Shown here one piece after another: positions 40,250 to 50,331 of a DNA stretch of 64,000 nt. Numbering within the stretch: position 1 is the first letter of the stretch; the number at the start of each line of letters is the position of its first letter. Source of the stretch: Nocardioides sp. B-3 (GTDB taxonomy: Bacteria > Actinomycetota > Actinomycetes > Propionibacteriales > Nocardioidaceae). A program made the translations under genes and the position numbers. The notes below the pieces were generated by a model. It made no database searches, had not been told where the DNA came from, and saw only the letters and a list, made by a program, of their open reading frames with translations. The stretch lies in NCBI RefSeq assembly GCF_024703895.1, contig NZ_CP087968.1, positions 3,410,001 to 3,474,000 of the forward strand, read 5' to 3'.

Positions 40250-43200
40250 TCAGAGACCCATCGCAGGGCCAGAAGGCTGCTGCGTACGCCGCGCGAACGT
40301 GTCGGCCGACTCGGGCGCCCGACGCGTGGTGCCGTTGAGGGCCTTGATCCTGTAGGCGAGGGCAGCAGTGGGGCGGTCAACCGGCAGCGGCTTGCGCGCG
40401 AGGGCGACGCTGAGGGCCAGCTCGGCGTCGACACCGCGACGCTGGAGCTTGTCGAGTTGCTTGGCCAGCCCGATGGTCTCCTCATCGCGCGTGCCGACGT
40501 ACTGGACGATGCGCTCCTCCCAGACCTTGAGTGCTTCGCCGTAGCGGGCGTTGATCGTGCGCGTGAGGTGGCGGTGGTACGACGCCTCGTCGTCGCTGTT
40601 CGGAGTTTGACCGGCCATCGTGCGGTCGTTGGCCCTGACTCCGCGGGCCGCCCTCCAGACGGCGAGGTCGGCGCGGAGGTCGGGGGTGAGTACGTCGTCG
40701 TGCCGGCGCACCCACTCGGGCAGTGTCGAGGTGGCGCGGTCGCGAACCCGGGTGGTGAGGGTGGAGACGCGACGGGCGTGGCCGGCGAGGTACGGACCCC
40801 GGGCCGGATGCTCGGCCGGTCGGCGTGGACACCGGCAAGCCGGGGAGTGGCCCGACGGGAGCCTCCTCGAGGTCGACGTGCAGCTTCGACGCAGCGAGAG
40901 CAAGAGCGTCGGCGTACCTCGCGACGGCCGTCTTCAATTGCGTCTCGGGGGAGGCAGCGACGGCGCGAGTGGTCGTCGCCGAGGCAGTGGCACCGTCGCG
41001 GGCCACGATCCCTTCCAGTAGTTCGGTGGCGGTTCGGGCACGATCCAGCCTCGGCGAGGGCAGCGCGTGGTCGTCGTTGGCCTCGGTGAGCACGACGTGG
41101 ACGTGGTTCTCGATCCGGCCGCGGGTGAGCATCGTGTAGAGGGTCTGACGGGTCTCTTGGCCGGTGACGATGCCGTGCATGACGTCAGTGGTGAGGCCTT
41201 GCGCGGTGTGGACGGTTGAGGCGTAGCCCAACTCCACGTGCTCGGCGACGTACTCCGCGGGCAGCATCGTGTGCAGGCCAGAATCTCGATGCTGCACCGA
41301 GAGCCTGCCGTCCTTGGTGGCAGTGATGATCCAGCGGTCACCGTTCTTGACCCAGTCGCTGCCGCTGATGCCGAGGCGTCGGTCATTGCGACGGGTGATC
41401 ACCACGTCGCCGACCCGGGCGTCACACTCGTCGGACAACCGCACTGACGGGCCGCGCAGATCACGAGCCCTCTGAGCTCGGAGGTTGAGCTGGCGGACGA
41501 GGTCGCGGGTCGGCGCGAGCATCACGCAGTCCCGGCCAGCAGCACGCTCGCGCTGCCACGTGTCGAGCAGGTCGTCGGCGCACCCGTCGACGTCGCCGAC
41601 GTGGACACGCTCGTGATCGAGGTAGAACCCGAGCGCTGCGTTGTCGCCGTCGCGGAGGTCGAGTGACGCGGTCGCCTCGGCCGGGTCGGCGAACCGCACC
41701 AATTCGTCGAGACGTAGCGCACCGTGTGTGGTGACGATGTCGTGGAGTACCCCGCCGGCGCCGACGGCCGCAAGCTGCTGGTCGTCGCCGATGAGCCGGA
41801 CGACGGCGTCGCGCGCAGCGGCGTACGCAATGACGCGGTCGAGGGTGAGGGTGTCGGCCATCCCGGCCTCGTCGATCACCACGAGTGTTCCCGGTTGGAT
41901 CGACGCGACGAGGGCGGATCCGGGGGAGTGGGCGAGGTCGTGGTCGAGTTTGGCCAGAGTTTCGCAGGGCATGCCCGTTGCCTCGGCGAGCGCGGCCGCG
42001 GCTGCCGCCGACGGCGCGAGCCCGACGGCGTTGCCCCCGCGTGCGGTCCACGTCGCCGCGAGCACCAGCATCGCGGTCGTCTTGCCGGACCCGGCGGGCG
42101 CCGGGGCGAGTTGCACCCGCCGACCGCTGGTGGCCATCGCGGTCACCAGTGCCTCCCGGCCACGGTTGAGGGGTACGTCGTGCAGTCGCGCGACCAACAC
42201 CGACCACGCCACTTCGTCGACTGTCCGGGCGGCCCCGCCGACTGGGCCAGCGATGGCGACGATCCGCCGCTCGGCGTCGAGGAGACGCTGGCTGGTGTAG
42301 TGATCGGTGCCGGTGTGGCGGTAGACGCTGGTGCCGTCCGAGCGTCGAAGGGCCGTGGGGTCAGCGATCGGATCGGCGTCGGGGGTGAGGTTCACCGAGT
42401 GCGACACAACATCGTCCGCGACGAACTGGGCCACCTGCCCCGCCCGGTCGATCGGTAGCGCAACGCCACGCAACTGGCGCTGCACTTCCGCCTTCACGTG
42501 CTGCGTTCGCCGGGTCGCCCGGTGGGCCTCAAGCTCGGTGATCACACGCTCAGCGATCTCGTTGGTCCAGTCGACTGTGATCCGCACGAGTGGATCAGGA
42601 GGCGCGGAGCGGCGTCTCGAAACCACATCACTGATCATTGCCGACACCGCCTGCTCGGAGCCCAGCACCTCCGCTGCCTCAGCCAGCCGGGTGCGGCGCT
42701 GGTCGGCGTACGACCTCGGCTCGTGCTTGGCCTCGCGGGTCTCCGGGTTCGCCTGCTGGGCGAGCACAACCGACTCGATTTGAGTCGGCGGTCGCCCGTG
42801 GACCTGCCGGAACTCACGCGCGAGTTCACCCTGCCGAACGGTGATGTCCGTACGTCGCCGCGACCATTGCTGACACAGGGCCGTGTCGACCCCCACGATC
42901 TCGCGCACCGGCCGCTTGCTCTTCCCGGTGGTGGAGCCTGTCGACAGCCCAGCGCGTTCAACAAACCGCACTCCGAGTGTTTCGGTGAGCCGCAACTCCG
43001 GGGCAGTGTTGTAGGTCTCCGACGCGGCAACGATGTGCTCGTGCAGAACCTTGCCGTAGATCGCCAACCACTTGCCCTGCAGCGTCTGCACCTTGTTGGA
43101 GACCGCGACGTGGGTGTGCAGGTCGGGGTCGCCGGCGCGCGAGTCGCGGTGGGTGAATGCCGTGGCGATCAGCCCACGGGTCTCGACCTGCCGGGCACCC

Positions 43201-43863
43201 CCTCGGCCTTCGCGCGTGAACAGCACCTCGCGCTCGATGAAGTCCGGGGCATCGCGTACAGGCGGCCTCGTGCGCCGCCTCGATCACGCGAGCGACCTCG
43301 CCGGGCGCCACCGCCCAGAGCGTCGAGACCGACTTCACCGGACTGAACGTCAGGTCGTAGCCAGCGACCGCCGTGTGCCGTGGCCGCGTGTAGTGCCGGA
43401 CGGCGTCGGAGAGTTCACGAGCGCTCTCCGGGCTACGCCCATGGTCCCGCTCGAACCATTCGCGGGCGACCTCGGTTCGGATCCGAGCCGCCAACTTGCC
43501 CACTGGTTGAGGGGCGACGGAGCCGCGTCTCGAAGCCTCCCGCACCCGGCGCCCGACCTCGGCGTTGAACTCGTCGACGGCGCTGTTGTCGAAGATCTGA
43601 TACGCCGTCCCGAGAGCCCGGCCTGTGAGCGGGTGCGAGCCGGTGCCGAACAGATGCTTCATCTGCTCGGCAGTCACCACATCGCCGTCCGCTACGCCGT
43701 CGAGCCCGACGAGGCCGGAGCCGACCCAGCGACCGGGCGACTCGCCCTTGGCCGAGTAGTAGTCGGCGAGTGGGGTGCGCCCCTTCTCGGTCGAGTCGAG
43801 CGCGGCCACCTGCCGTGTCAGGTATTCGTACCCCGACTCGGCCGACAGCATGTGCAACGTCAT
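40250..43863 (-). CDS. traA: MobF-family conjugative relaxase/helicase, TraA-like (frameshifted)
   Basis: The element's DNA-transfer enzyme, about 1200 residues. The N-terminal TrwC-type relaxase domain has MLSAESGYEYLTRQVA, AVAGYDLTFSPVKSVSTLWA and AGDPDLHTHVAVSNKVQTLQ with the HxH metal motif. The helicase half has Walker A QLAPAPAGSGKTTAMLVLAA, Walker B GTLVVIDEAGMADTLTLD, RLIGDDQQLAAVGAGGVLHD and the UvrD-like ending LGYASTVHTAQGLTTDVMHG with YTMLTRGR. Slips lie near 43225 and 40830. The start ATG at 43863 precedes the first conserved residues. Nine 13-bp tandem repeats lie just upstream. No type IV secretion genes are present, so the element is mobilizable rather than self-transmissible. 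Confidence 0.9.
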
Positions 43864-43932
43864 CACACCCCAAAGGGCCGGCGATCGGGTGCGAGTGGCC
43901 AAGGACGGGCGGCCGGTGAAAGAGGTGTGTCT

Positions 43933-44049
43933 GTCGGGCGTGGAGGTCGGGCGTGGAGGTCGGGCGTGGAGGTCGGGCGTGGAGGTCGGGCGTGGAGGTC
44001 GGGCGTGGAGGTCGGGCGTGGAGGTCGGGCGTGGAGGTCGGGCGTGGAG
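43933..44049. repeat. Nine 13-bp tandem repeats upstream of the relaxase
   Basis: The unit GTCGGGCGTGGAG occurs nine times without a mismatch (117 bases), followed by a degenerate GTCAGGCGT. The array begins 70 bases upstream of the relaxase start and ends at the stop of the preceding nuclease gene. Translation of it gives only low-complexity peptides, so it is not coding. Direct repeats here may be an origin of transfer, an iteron array, or a binding site controlling the relaxase. Confidence 0.75.
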
Positions 44050-44050
44050 G

Positions 44051-45268
44051 TCAGGCGTCTTTGGGGAGGACGGCGAAAAGGACGGCGAGGCGGATCTCCC
44101 GATCGGTGTCCTCAGGGTGTCCGAGTACGAAGTTGCGGCGAGCAGCCAATTCTTCGGTGCTTGTTCCAACGCGCTTGAAGGCAGGGTGGTCGCGAACCGC
44201 CCGGTCTGCTTTCTCGATGACGGCCGTTGCGTCCTTGCGGTCGATGAACAAGATCAAGGCGGCTTTCTCGTCCCGCCAAGGTAGGTAACCCAGCAACTGG
44301 TCTATGGCTTCGCTGCACGCCTTCGCACCACTCCACCACTTGCACTCGCCCACGAACACATGGCGCTCGCCATCCTTCACCAAGATGTCGGTCTTGCCCT
44401 TCTGGACGAAGGTCTCGCCAGTAGCGCCACCCTCAAACGTGCCGTTGAGTTGGACGAGAATCTGGTCGCGGAGTTCTTCCTCGATTTTCCCCGGAGGCAA
44501 CAGATGGAGTCCGCTCCATCGCCAACAGGGTCGACCGGACGACCTTGATGACATCCTCGTACTGCTGGGTCGTCAGAGCTGGCTCGTCGGAGTAGGGGGC
44601 CGGGAACGTTGGCTCCGGGCGGCGCCGATCTGCTTTCGCGCCAAGGGGACGGACTTCGGAGCGTCTTGCCGCTTGCTGATGGGGAAGCCGAGTGCGCCCG
44701 CCAAGCTCCTCCGCCTTTGAACCAGCTCTTTGCGTCGTTCGATTATGGGTCGCAATTGTTCGGCGACGCGTGCGTTGTGAGCCCCTACATCCGCCTCGAC
44801 ATGCCCCAACTCCGTTCGGATCGGGTCGATCATTCGAGCGATCGATGCTTGGGCCTGAGCCGGATCGACGTCGTCTCCCGTCTGTTCTGACATCACGCTC
44901 AGGCGGCCGTTTCCAACCGTCGCCTCGAACCGCGTCATCAGGTGGGTGCTTGGCCTGTACTGGAACAGGCGACTGTCACCGGTGAATTCGTACGTCGCAC
45001 CGATGGTGAACCCGCGAACGGCGTAAGTACGGTCTCGGCCGAACTGGTCCCTAACCTGCTTAGAGGTTTCGTCGACCTTGCCGTCGACAGGGTCGTCGCT
45101 CAGAGCGGGGACCTTCAGGGTCGCGAGGGCCGAGAGCTCTTCTAGGAGGTCCTCGGTCGATCGTGCGAGCACCTCGTCTTCCGGAAGTCCTTCGATCTGG
45201 CGTGCGACATCCCGGAGCACCTTTTGGAGGAACTCTCGCAGTTCGCCGCGGTCAAACAGCCCTCTCAC
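44051..45268 (-). CDS. PD-(D/E)xK-like nuclease protein in the relaxase operon (frameshifted)
   Basis: About 405 residues. The N-terminal part is helical, with FLQKVLRDVARQIEGLPEDE, YEFTGDSRLFQYRPSTHLMT and a coiled-coil stretch with IERRKELVQRRRSLAGALGF. After a slip near 44580 the C-terminal domain has GKIEEELRDQILVQLNGTFE, GKTDILVKDGERHVFVGECK and WWSGAKACSEAIDQLLGYLP. D...ExK with the following helix is the restriction-endonuclease-like pattern. The GTG at 45268 is chosen (a longer TTG start at 45298 is possible). It follows two small genes and precedes the 13-bp repeats and relaxase on the same strand. Possible restriction or anti-phage protein. Confidence 0.6.
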
Positions 45269-45275
45269 CGTGGAG

Positions 45276-45527
45276 TCACACCCCCGGCCCGCGGGCAACA
45301 GAAGCCGTTTCGAGGACGAGTTCGATCGCCCGCTCTTCGAGATCCGGCGGAGAGCAGGTGATCACGAGCAGTCGCTTCTTTGGTGGCACTGGCTTCCCTC
45401 GGTGTGCTGGATCTTGGGTTCCCATCCTGTCAGCGACCTCGTCAGATAACGGGAGTTCTGTCAGGACGGCTAGCGAATCGCCTTGAGCTGACGGCTCGTC
45501 CCGTCGTCGAGACTCCAAAATGTCCAA
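45276..45527 (-). CDS. Small hypothetical protein
   Basis: An 83-residue frame beginning MDILESRRRDEPSAQGDSLA, with PPKKRLLVITCSPPDLEERA near the end. It ends 7 bases before the start of the nuclease-like gene and overlaps the end of the upstream DNA-binding gene by about 58 bases in another phase. Compact spacing in a one-direction operon is the main reason to include it; no family is recognised. Confidence 0.4.
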   Translation of the reverse strand: MDILESRRRDEPSAQGDSLAVLTELPLSDEVADRMGTQDPAHRGKPVPPKKRLLVITCSPPDLEERAIELVLETASVARGPGV

Positions 45528-45857
45528 CCGTTCCGATTCGAGTCGATGCCCGGACGTTCGCTCTCGACGACTGCTCGCGCGGCAGCGCTCGGCGTCTTGT
45601 GCTTCGTGCCCGCCGTGCGACCCGAGGTGATGTCAATGCGGGTCGTGACGGGGTCGAAGATGCCCCCCGGTGCGCTCGCCGTTGTAGTCCGCATACACGG
45701 CGACACCTTCTGGGGTTGGCGCCGGGGACGAGGTGGCCGGCTCTTGGGTGGTCTGGGCGACGAGCTTCTCGATAACGCCACCGGGCGTCATGCCCGTCAG
45801 GCGCGCAGCGAGTTCGAGTGCTCGGTACGTCGTGTCGCTCACCCGGATGGTCTGCAT
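45470..45857 (-). CDS. Ribbon-helix-helix-like protein with C-terminal extension (frameshifted)
   Basis: About 128 residues. MQTIRVSDTTYRALELAARL followed by TGMTPGGVIEKLVAQTTQ is a typical CopG/ribbon-helix-helix strand-helix-helix. After a slip near 45670 comes GIFDPVTTRIDITSGRTAGT, then KHKTPSAAARAVVES and GWTFWSLDDG. GGAGGATCA precedes the ATG. First gene of the operon running through the nuclease to the relaxase and divergent from xis-int; it is the likely regulator of transfer. It may bind the palindrome at 45954-45967. Confidence 0.65.
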
Positions 45858-45953
45858 TGATCCTCCTTCGATCGTGTAAGTCCGTTCCGCCAAACTCTAT
45901 CCTTGAGATGCTGAGAAAAGCAAGCAAAGACGCAACGATAGAGATCTGACATT

Positions 45954-45967
45954 CGAGTGGCCACTCG
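45954..45967. promoter_or_regulatory. 14-bp palindrome in the xis/transfer divergent promoter
   Basis: CGAGTGGCCACTCG is a perfect palindrome placed in the 165-base gap between the ribbon-helix-helix gene (minus) and the excisionase gene (plus). A second, weaker repeat (GGGGT...ACCCC) lies at about 45989-46006. It is a candidate operator switching between integration/excision and transfer gene expression. Confidence 0.5.
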
Positions 45968-46022
45968 TGGCGCCCGCTCGACCTTTAGGGGTAGGACCAA
46001 CCCCAACAGGCAGGAGCTCACC

Positions 46023-46248
46023 ATGACCGAATACCCCCACAGCGACGCGACCCTCCGCGACGAACTGCTCACGATCGAGGAGGTCGCCGAACTGCTCCGC
46101 ATGCCCCTCGCCTCGCTGCGCTACTGGCGCGTGCTCGACACCGGCCCCGCGCGGCTTCATCATCGGGCGGCGGCTGCGGTACTGGCGCCGGGACGTCATG
46201 GACTGGCTCGACGAGCAGCGCGAGTCCACAGGCCGAGGAGTGGCCTGA
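46023..46248 (+). CDS. xis: Excisionase, MerR/HTH-17 type (frameshifted)
   Basis: A small DNA-binding protein of about 75 residues. LLTIEEVAELLRMPLASLRY is the helix-turn-helix of excisionase-family proteins and, after a missing base near 46150, FIIGRRLRYWRRDVMDWLDE is the usual wing and last helix. GCAGGAGC precedes the ATG by 7 bases. It is immediately upstream of the integrase gene, the normal xis-int order in actinobacterial elements. It should direct the integrase to excision. Confidence 0.88.
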
Positions 46249-46308
46249 TTCTCCACAGGCATGACGATCGCCGTCGCCTCGGACGGCGATCGGTGCTACG
46301 GCGGACAG

Positions 46309-47482
46309 ATGAGTAGGCAACCCGGGACCACGCCCCGACAGCGACGCTCCCAACGCGGAGCCGTCGAGGACCGTTGGCGCAAACGCGTCAAGGACGAGAA
46401 CGGCAACACCATCGAAGTGCCGTCGGCCGTTGCCAGGACAGGTGACCCGCTGGCGCGCGCGGTACGTCGACGACGCTGGCCGCGAGCACACTCGCGCCTT
46501 CGACCGGAAGGCCGACGGCCAGAACTGGATCGACAAGCAGCTATCTGCGCTGCTGCGCGGCGATCACGTCACACCAAAGGACGCCAAGCTCACCATGGGG
46601 GAGTGGTGCGACAAGTGGCTCGCCGGCTACGGCACTCGGCGCAAGTCGACCGTGCGGCAGGCCGTGGCTCACATCAAGATCATCAAGGCGCACTTCAGTG
46701 GGTGCCGCTGTCGGCAGTGAAGCCGTCCGACGTACGTGCCCGGACCACGGTGCTCAAGGAAGAGGGCCGCGCCGACTCCTATGTCTACGCACTCCATTCC
46801 CGGCTCTCGCAGCTCTTCACCGATGCGGTCCATGACGGGCTCGTCGCGCGGAACCCGTGCTCGCGGCGGACGTCTCCCGGGATGGGAAAGCAACGCCCGT
46901 ACGTCGCGACGACGGCACAGGTGTGGGCGCTGTACGACGCTGTACCGGCTGGGGTGCGACCGGCGGTCCTGCTCGGCGCACATGCCGGGCTGCGTCTGGC
47001 CGAGGCAGCAGCGCTGCGGGTCGAAGACGTCGACTTCGTCAACGGCGTAGTGGCGCCATCGGCCCAGTGGCTGAATGAACCGCTCAAGTCCGACATCAGT
47101 CGGACCCCGATCCCGATCCCCAAGGAGATGGCGCATCTCCTCGCCGAAGCGATCCACCTCGGCGACGGGCGGTTCCCCGGCCAGCGACCAGTGGGGCAAC
47201 CCCGCCGGACCGTGGACGATCGAACGCGCCATCCGAGCTTGCCGCGAGACCGCGGGACTGACCAACGACTTCCGGTTCCACGACCTCCGGCACTACTTCG
47301 CCTCGTTGCTCATCGCCTCCGGGCTCGACGTCAAGGTAGTCCAAGCGCGGCTACGGCACGCCTCGGCCAAGACGACCCCGGACACGTATGGCCACCTCTG
47401 GCCCGACCGTGACGGCTCATCCCGAGCCGCGGTGGCGACGGTCTATCGCGAGCGAACTCCTAGTGGCGCGGGCGCCGAGTGA
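46309..47482 (+). CDS. int: Tyrosine-family integrase (frameshifted)
   Basis: About 390 residues. The arm-binding N-terminus has TRWRARYVDDAGREHTRAFD with RKADGQNWIDKQL. The SAM-like core-binding domain has KLTMGEWCDKWLAGYGTRRK and, after a slip, SAVKPSDVRARTTVLKEEGR with ALHSRLSQLFTDAVHDGLVA. The catalytic domain has LLGAHAGLRLAEAAALRVED (first arginine), RFHDLRHYFASLLIASGLDV (HxxR) and VVQARLRHASAKTTPDTYGH with the nucleophilic tyrosine. Slips lie near 46440, 46700 and 47190. The gene is 3.7 kb inside the right attachment repeat, with cargo in between, rather than directly next to it. Confidence 0.92.
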
Positions 47483-47831
47483 CATCGACTTTGGCACGGG
47501 GATCCGCCGGGATACCCCACCCTTGGCCCACTTGACGCTGCCCGGGTGGGAGGCATTCCCGGCCCAGAAGCCGCGCCCATGAACGGTGTCCGCACCCCGA
47601 GGGCGTCTGTCGTCGATGGAGGCCAACCGCCCCGACCCCGGGTCAGCCGTTGTCCAATAGGGGATCCTCCATCTGGATGAGCCCCCCACACGCCTTAGAC
47701 AACGCTCGCAGCAAACTGGTGCGCCCGGAGAGAAGTCCTCACCCAGACCAGCCTCCGGGTACCGGAGAGTGACCTCCTGACGATGGATCCGAGCGTCAGG
47801 TTGGGCGGGCCTCGAGACGACACTGATCTCG
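47483..47831. other. Non-coding gap after the integrase
   Basis: About 350 bases with no convincing reading frame, tRNA or attachment repeat. Only a short palindrome, CTCCGGGTACCGGAG, near 47751 stands out. The opposite-strand hypothetical gene ends at 47832, so this is a convergent gap. Confidence 0.5.
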
Positions 47832-48878
47832 TCAAGTTGCATCTCGGTGATGATCGAACCTCGGCCGCGCCGGGTACTGGAGGTGCCGCCGATGCTCGGT
47901 GCAGCCTTGCTCCATGCAAACCCGGCAGTAACCGAGCGGACTACTGCCTCCGGGCGTCAAGTACTCTCGGGCAGGATCGTGCTCGCAGTCGCTGAAGTCG
48001 CGGTCGCATAGTGAGCAGATTCTGGTTGCCACTCCACCGACGCTGAAGCCAACTCGATTGTGTCCCGGGTCGACGGGGCAGGTTCGGTAGTAGGTCCCGT
48101 TGGTGTACTCCAATTCGCACCCGAACGTCTCGCAGGTCCAACGACCTGCCGCGTCCATTGCCGCATGGGCTTCATCCTCTCGATCGGTGTCCTCGGCCCA
48201 GTCCAATGCGGAACGAAAGTGTGACAAGGCACGACGTGCGGCTGCCTCGCCCTCAGCCCGTTCTTCTGGACCCTCCTCGAGGAGCCTTCGGCTGCGATCA
48301 ATCAACCCGGCTCCCGCGCTCAGAGCGCCCTCGATCTGCTTCAGGCTGTGAGGAGTCGGCGGCTCGCCCTCGCCGGGTTCGCCGTGCACCTCGTCACTGG
48401 CCGTGGTCGACCCCGCAGTCAGTGGTGCAGGCGACATCGAGGGAAGTAGCTGGCGCGCTTTCAACTTCTCCAGAGCACTCATGACTTCGGCGGGCGACCC
48501 ACTGACGGAGACCTCGGCCGGCGCTGTGTCACTGGCGTCGGTGACGATGATCGTGAGCGGGCTGTTGCCGTTGCCACGCATGAGCGAGACAACCTTCTTG
48601 ACGCCGTCCCACGCCGCGTTGGTTGCGATACCGATTCCGACAGTCGCCGCGAGCGTGAGCAGCGCGCTCTTTTGGGTGACGAAGTAGCGGTCGGCAGTGC
48701 GGTCAAGGTAGTCGGCATTGATGCCCTCATGACGCAAACGCTTGACGAGGAGCAAGGTGTCCTGCGCGTAGACGCCCTTACCCGTTTGCTGATCGACGCC
48801 TTCGGGAAGGATAACGACGTCGGCGCCCGTCTCGGCGGCACGCGCCCGGATGCGCTGGGCCAGTTCGTCGACGCTCAC
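47832..48878 (-). CDS. Uncharacterised cargo protein with membrane-like helix and zinc-binding tail
   Basis: An intact 348-residue protein. Residues 1-60 form a small alpha/beta domain (DELAQRIRARAAETGADVVI, then LLLVKRLRHEGINADYL). Residues 70-92, SALLTLAATVGIGIATNAAW, could be a membrane or buried helix. A Pro/Ser/Glu linker follows (150-180), then a helical stretch. The last 100 residues are Cys/His-rich: TCETFGCELEY, YYRTCPVDPGHNR, ICSLCDRDFSDCEHDP and GYCRVCMEQGCTEH, enough ligands for two zinc sites. GGAGA precedes the GTG. I do not recognise a family. Modular layout (sensor, helix, zinc domain) and location in element cargo suggest a defence role, which is inference. Confidence 0.6.
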   Translation of the reverse strand: MSVDELAQRIRARAAETGADVVILPEGVDQQTGKGVYAQDTLLLVKRLRHEGINADYLDRTADRYFVTQKSALLTLAATVGIGIATNAAWDGVKKVVSLMRGNGNSPLTIIVTDASDTAPAEVSVSGSPAEVMSALEKLKARQLLPSMSPAPLTAGSTTASDEVHGEPGEGEPPTPHSLKQIEGALSAGAGLIDRSRRLLEEGPEERAEGEAAARRALSHFRSALDWAEDTDREDEAHAAMDAAGRWTCETFGCELEYTNGTYYRTCPVDPGHNRVGFSVGGVATRICSLCDRDFSDCEHDPAREYLTPGGSSPLGYCRVCMEQGCTEHRRHLQYPARPRFDHHRDAT

Positions 48879-48970
48879 AGTGAATCTCCAGTCTGGTCAG
48901 GTCTCCACGATGCTCAACTGCACTCTCCGACCTCGGAAGGTCGGGATTGGTCATGGCGCCAATGATGCCT

Positions 48971-50104
48971 TCAGTCGTCGACAATGCGGCCGCTTCTGTG
49001 GTTGGCGTGGTCGACGTAGAGGACTTGGAAGTGGTCGCGGAACCCGATTCCGGCGTCGCGTCTGGGGAGTCCGCCTCCCGGTGGCGTGGTCAGTGGGAAG
49101 CGCATCCCGAGCGGTGCATGGGCGTCGATGTGCTCCGGCCTCGGGCCGCCGACCGGGTAGCCGGGGAACGGTGCCGGTTTTGGTGCTCGCGGAGACCGTC
49201 GCGGTCAGCGAAGTGCTCCACGGCGGCGACATGGAACAGCGCAGCGTGCGCCATGGCGAGCATCCGGGCGTCTGCGAGCAAGGCTGACGGCTTGAGGCGG
49301 AGCTGAGTGATCTCGAAGCCTTGGCGGTGGCCATCGACCTTGGGGCCGCGGGCGAGGAACTCGAGGACGGGCTGGTCAAAGATGTCGACGGCGTCGGGTC
49401 CGGCGAATGCGCTCAGCGGGAGATTGCCGTCCTCGTTCGGTGGTGTCGTCACGAAGGCAACCCGCATGTCGGACCGGGCTCGGACGGCAAGGCCGTGCTT
49501 GGCCTTGTTGTGGCCAGCCTGCAGATCAATCTCGGCGGGACTGAGCAGACCGGCCGCGTAGCCGAGCCAGTCGACATAGACGTTGCAGGCGTCAACGATC
49601 TCAGGGCTCCTGCGCGCGACCTCGATTGCCCCGGGCTCGACCAGTGCGAGCAACATTCGCTCGCCCGGATCCGCCTCTTGGGCGTTAGCGTTCAGGCGAT
49701 CGATGACCTCGGCGATCTGGGTCGCGCCCGAGGCAATCTCTGCCCACAGACACGGCGCGCCGGCGCGGTGAGGGGGCGAGGCGGGCGCAGGCGAACCGTA
49801 GGAGGGATTCGGCGGCGTGATGGCGGACCGCAAGTGCGTCAGCGGCGATCTGCGCGTGCACATCGAGGTCATTGAACGGTCCATCCACTGCGGGCCGCTG
49901 AAGGTACTCGTTGAACTCGGCCCGCATGCTGCCGGGCTCGGCGTCGACGAGCGTGGTCTCCAAGACGGGCACGCTTTCCTGCCACGCCAGCAACGACGCG
50001 ATCCGCGAGCGGAAGTACTGCAAGGGGTCCGACGCAAGGAAGGTGTCATCGAGTTCTCTGGCCTGATCCTCAGTGAGTTCCTGCCCGGCAGGCGGCGGAT
50101 ACAT
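48971..50104 (-). CDS. Uncharacterised cargo protein (frameshifted)
   Basis: About 377 residues after correcting slips near 49770 and 49180. MYPPPAGQELTEDQARELDD opens it. LASDPLQYFRSRIASLLAWQ, then HHAAESLLRFACARLAPSP, IASGATQIAEVIDRLNANAQ and NVYVDWLGYAAGLLSPAEID with LQAGHNKAKHGLAVRAR form a mostly helical body. This stretch recalls cytosolic proteins with a conserved AGHNKxKHG motif. The corrected end is RDAGIGFRDHFQVLYVDHAN and HRSGRIVDD. It stops 92 bases before the zinc-tail gene's start on the same strand, so the two may be one transcription unit. No function assigned. Confidence 0.55.
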
Positions 50105-50331
50105 GCGTGAACCGTAGGCCAGATTCGCGTGTCAAGGCGCGCAGAGTGCCCTCACGAATGGCCCGTGAGGTCGCGTGTTTTCCTCCCCACCAAGACTCGC
50201 CGTCCGGACGGTCAGCGTCCGATCTGTTGCGGCCGGGCGCGCAGTGCTTGCGGAGCCCTCGGGGGTACTTAATAATGAACTCGTAAAGTAATAGGGTGTT
50301 CGAACGACGACGTGGATTGAGGAGCAAGTCG
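50105..50331. promoter_or_regulatory. Divergent promoter region with an A/T-rich patch
   Basis: This gap separates the minus-strand cargo gene (start 50104) from a plus-strand small gene (start 50332). Most of it is GC-rich, but 50271-50300 (TACTTAATAATGAACTCGTA and AAGTAATAGG) is strikingly A/T-rich for this genome and lies at a suitable distance upstream of the plus-strand start for a promoter. No clear -10/-35 pair could be fixed. Confidence 0.4.

Noticed and set aside
43933-44049. CRISPR array
   Set aside because: The repeats are directly adjacent 13-bp units with no spacers, and there are no cas genes nearby.
43864-44169. N-terminal extension of the relaxase through the 13-bp repeats
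   Set aside because: The open frame exists only because a 13-base unit is not a multiple of three and yields a 13-residue repeat; conserved relaxase sequence begins at the ATG at 43863.
47483-47831. Attachment site directly downstream of the integrase
   Set aside because: No tRNA, no direct repeat partner and no gene-end duplication were found there; the glnA-end repeats fit much better.
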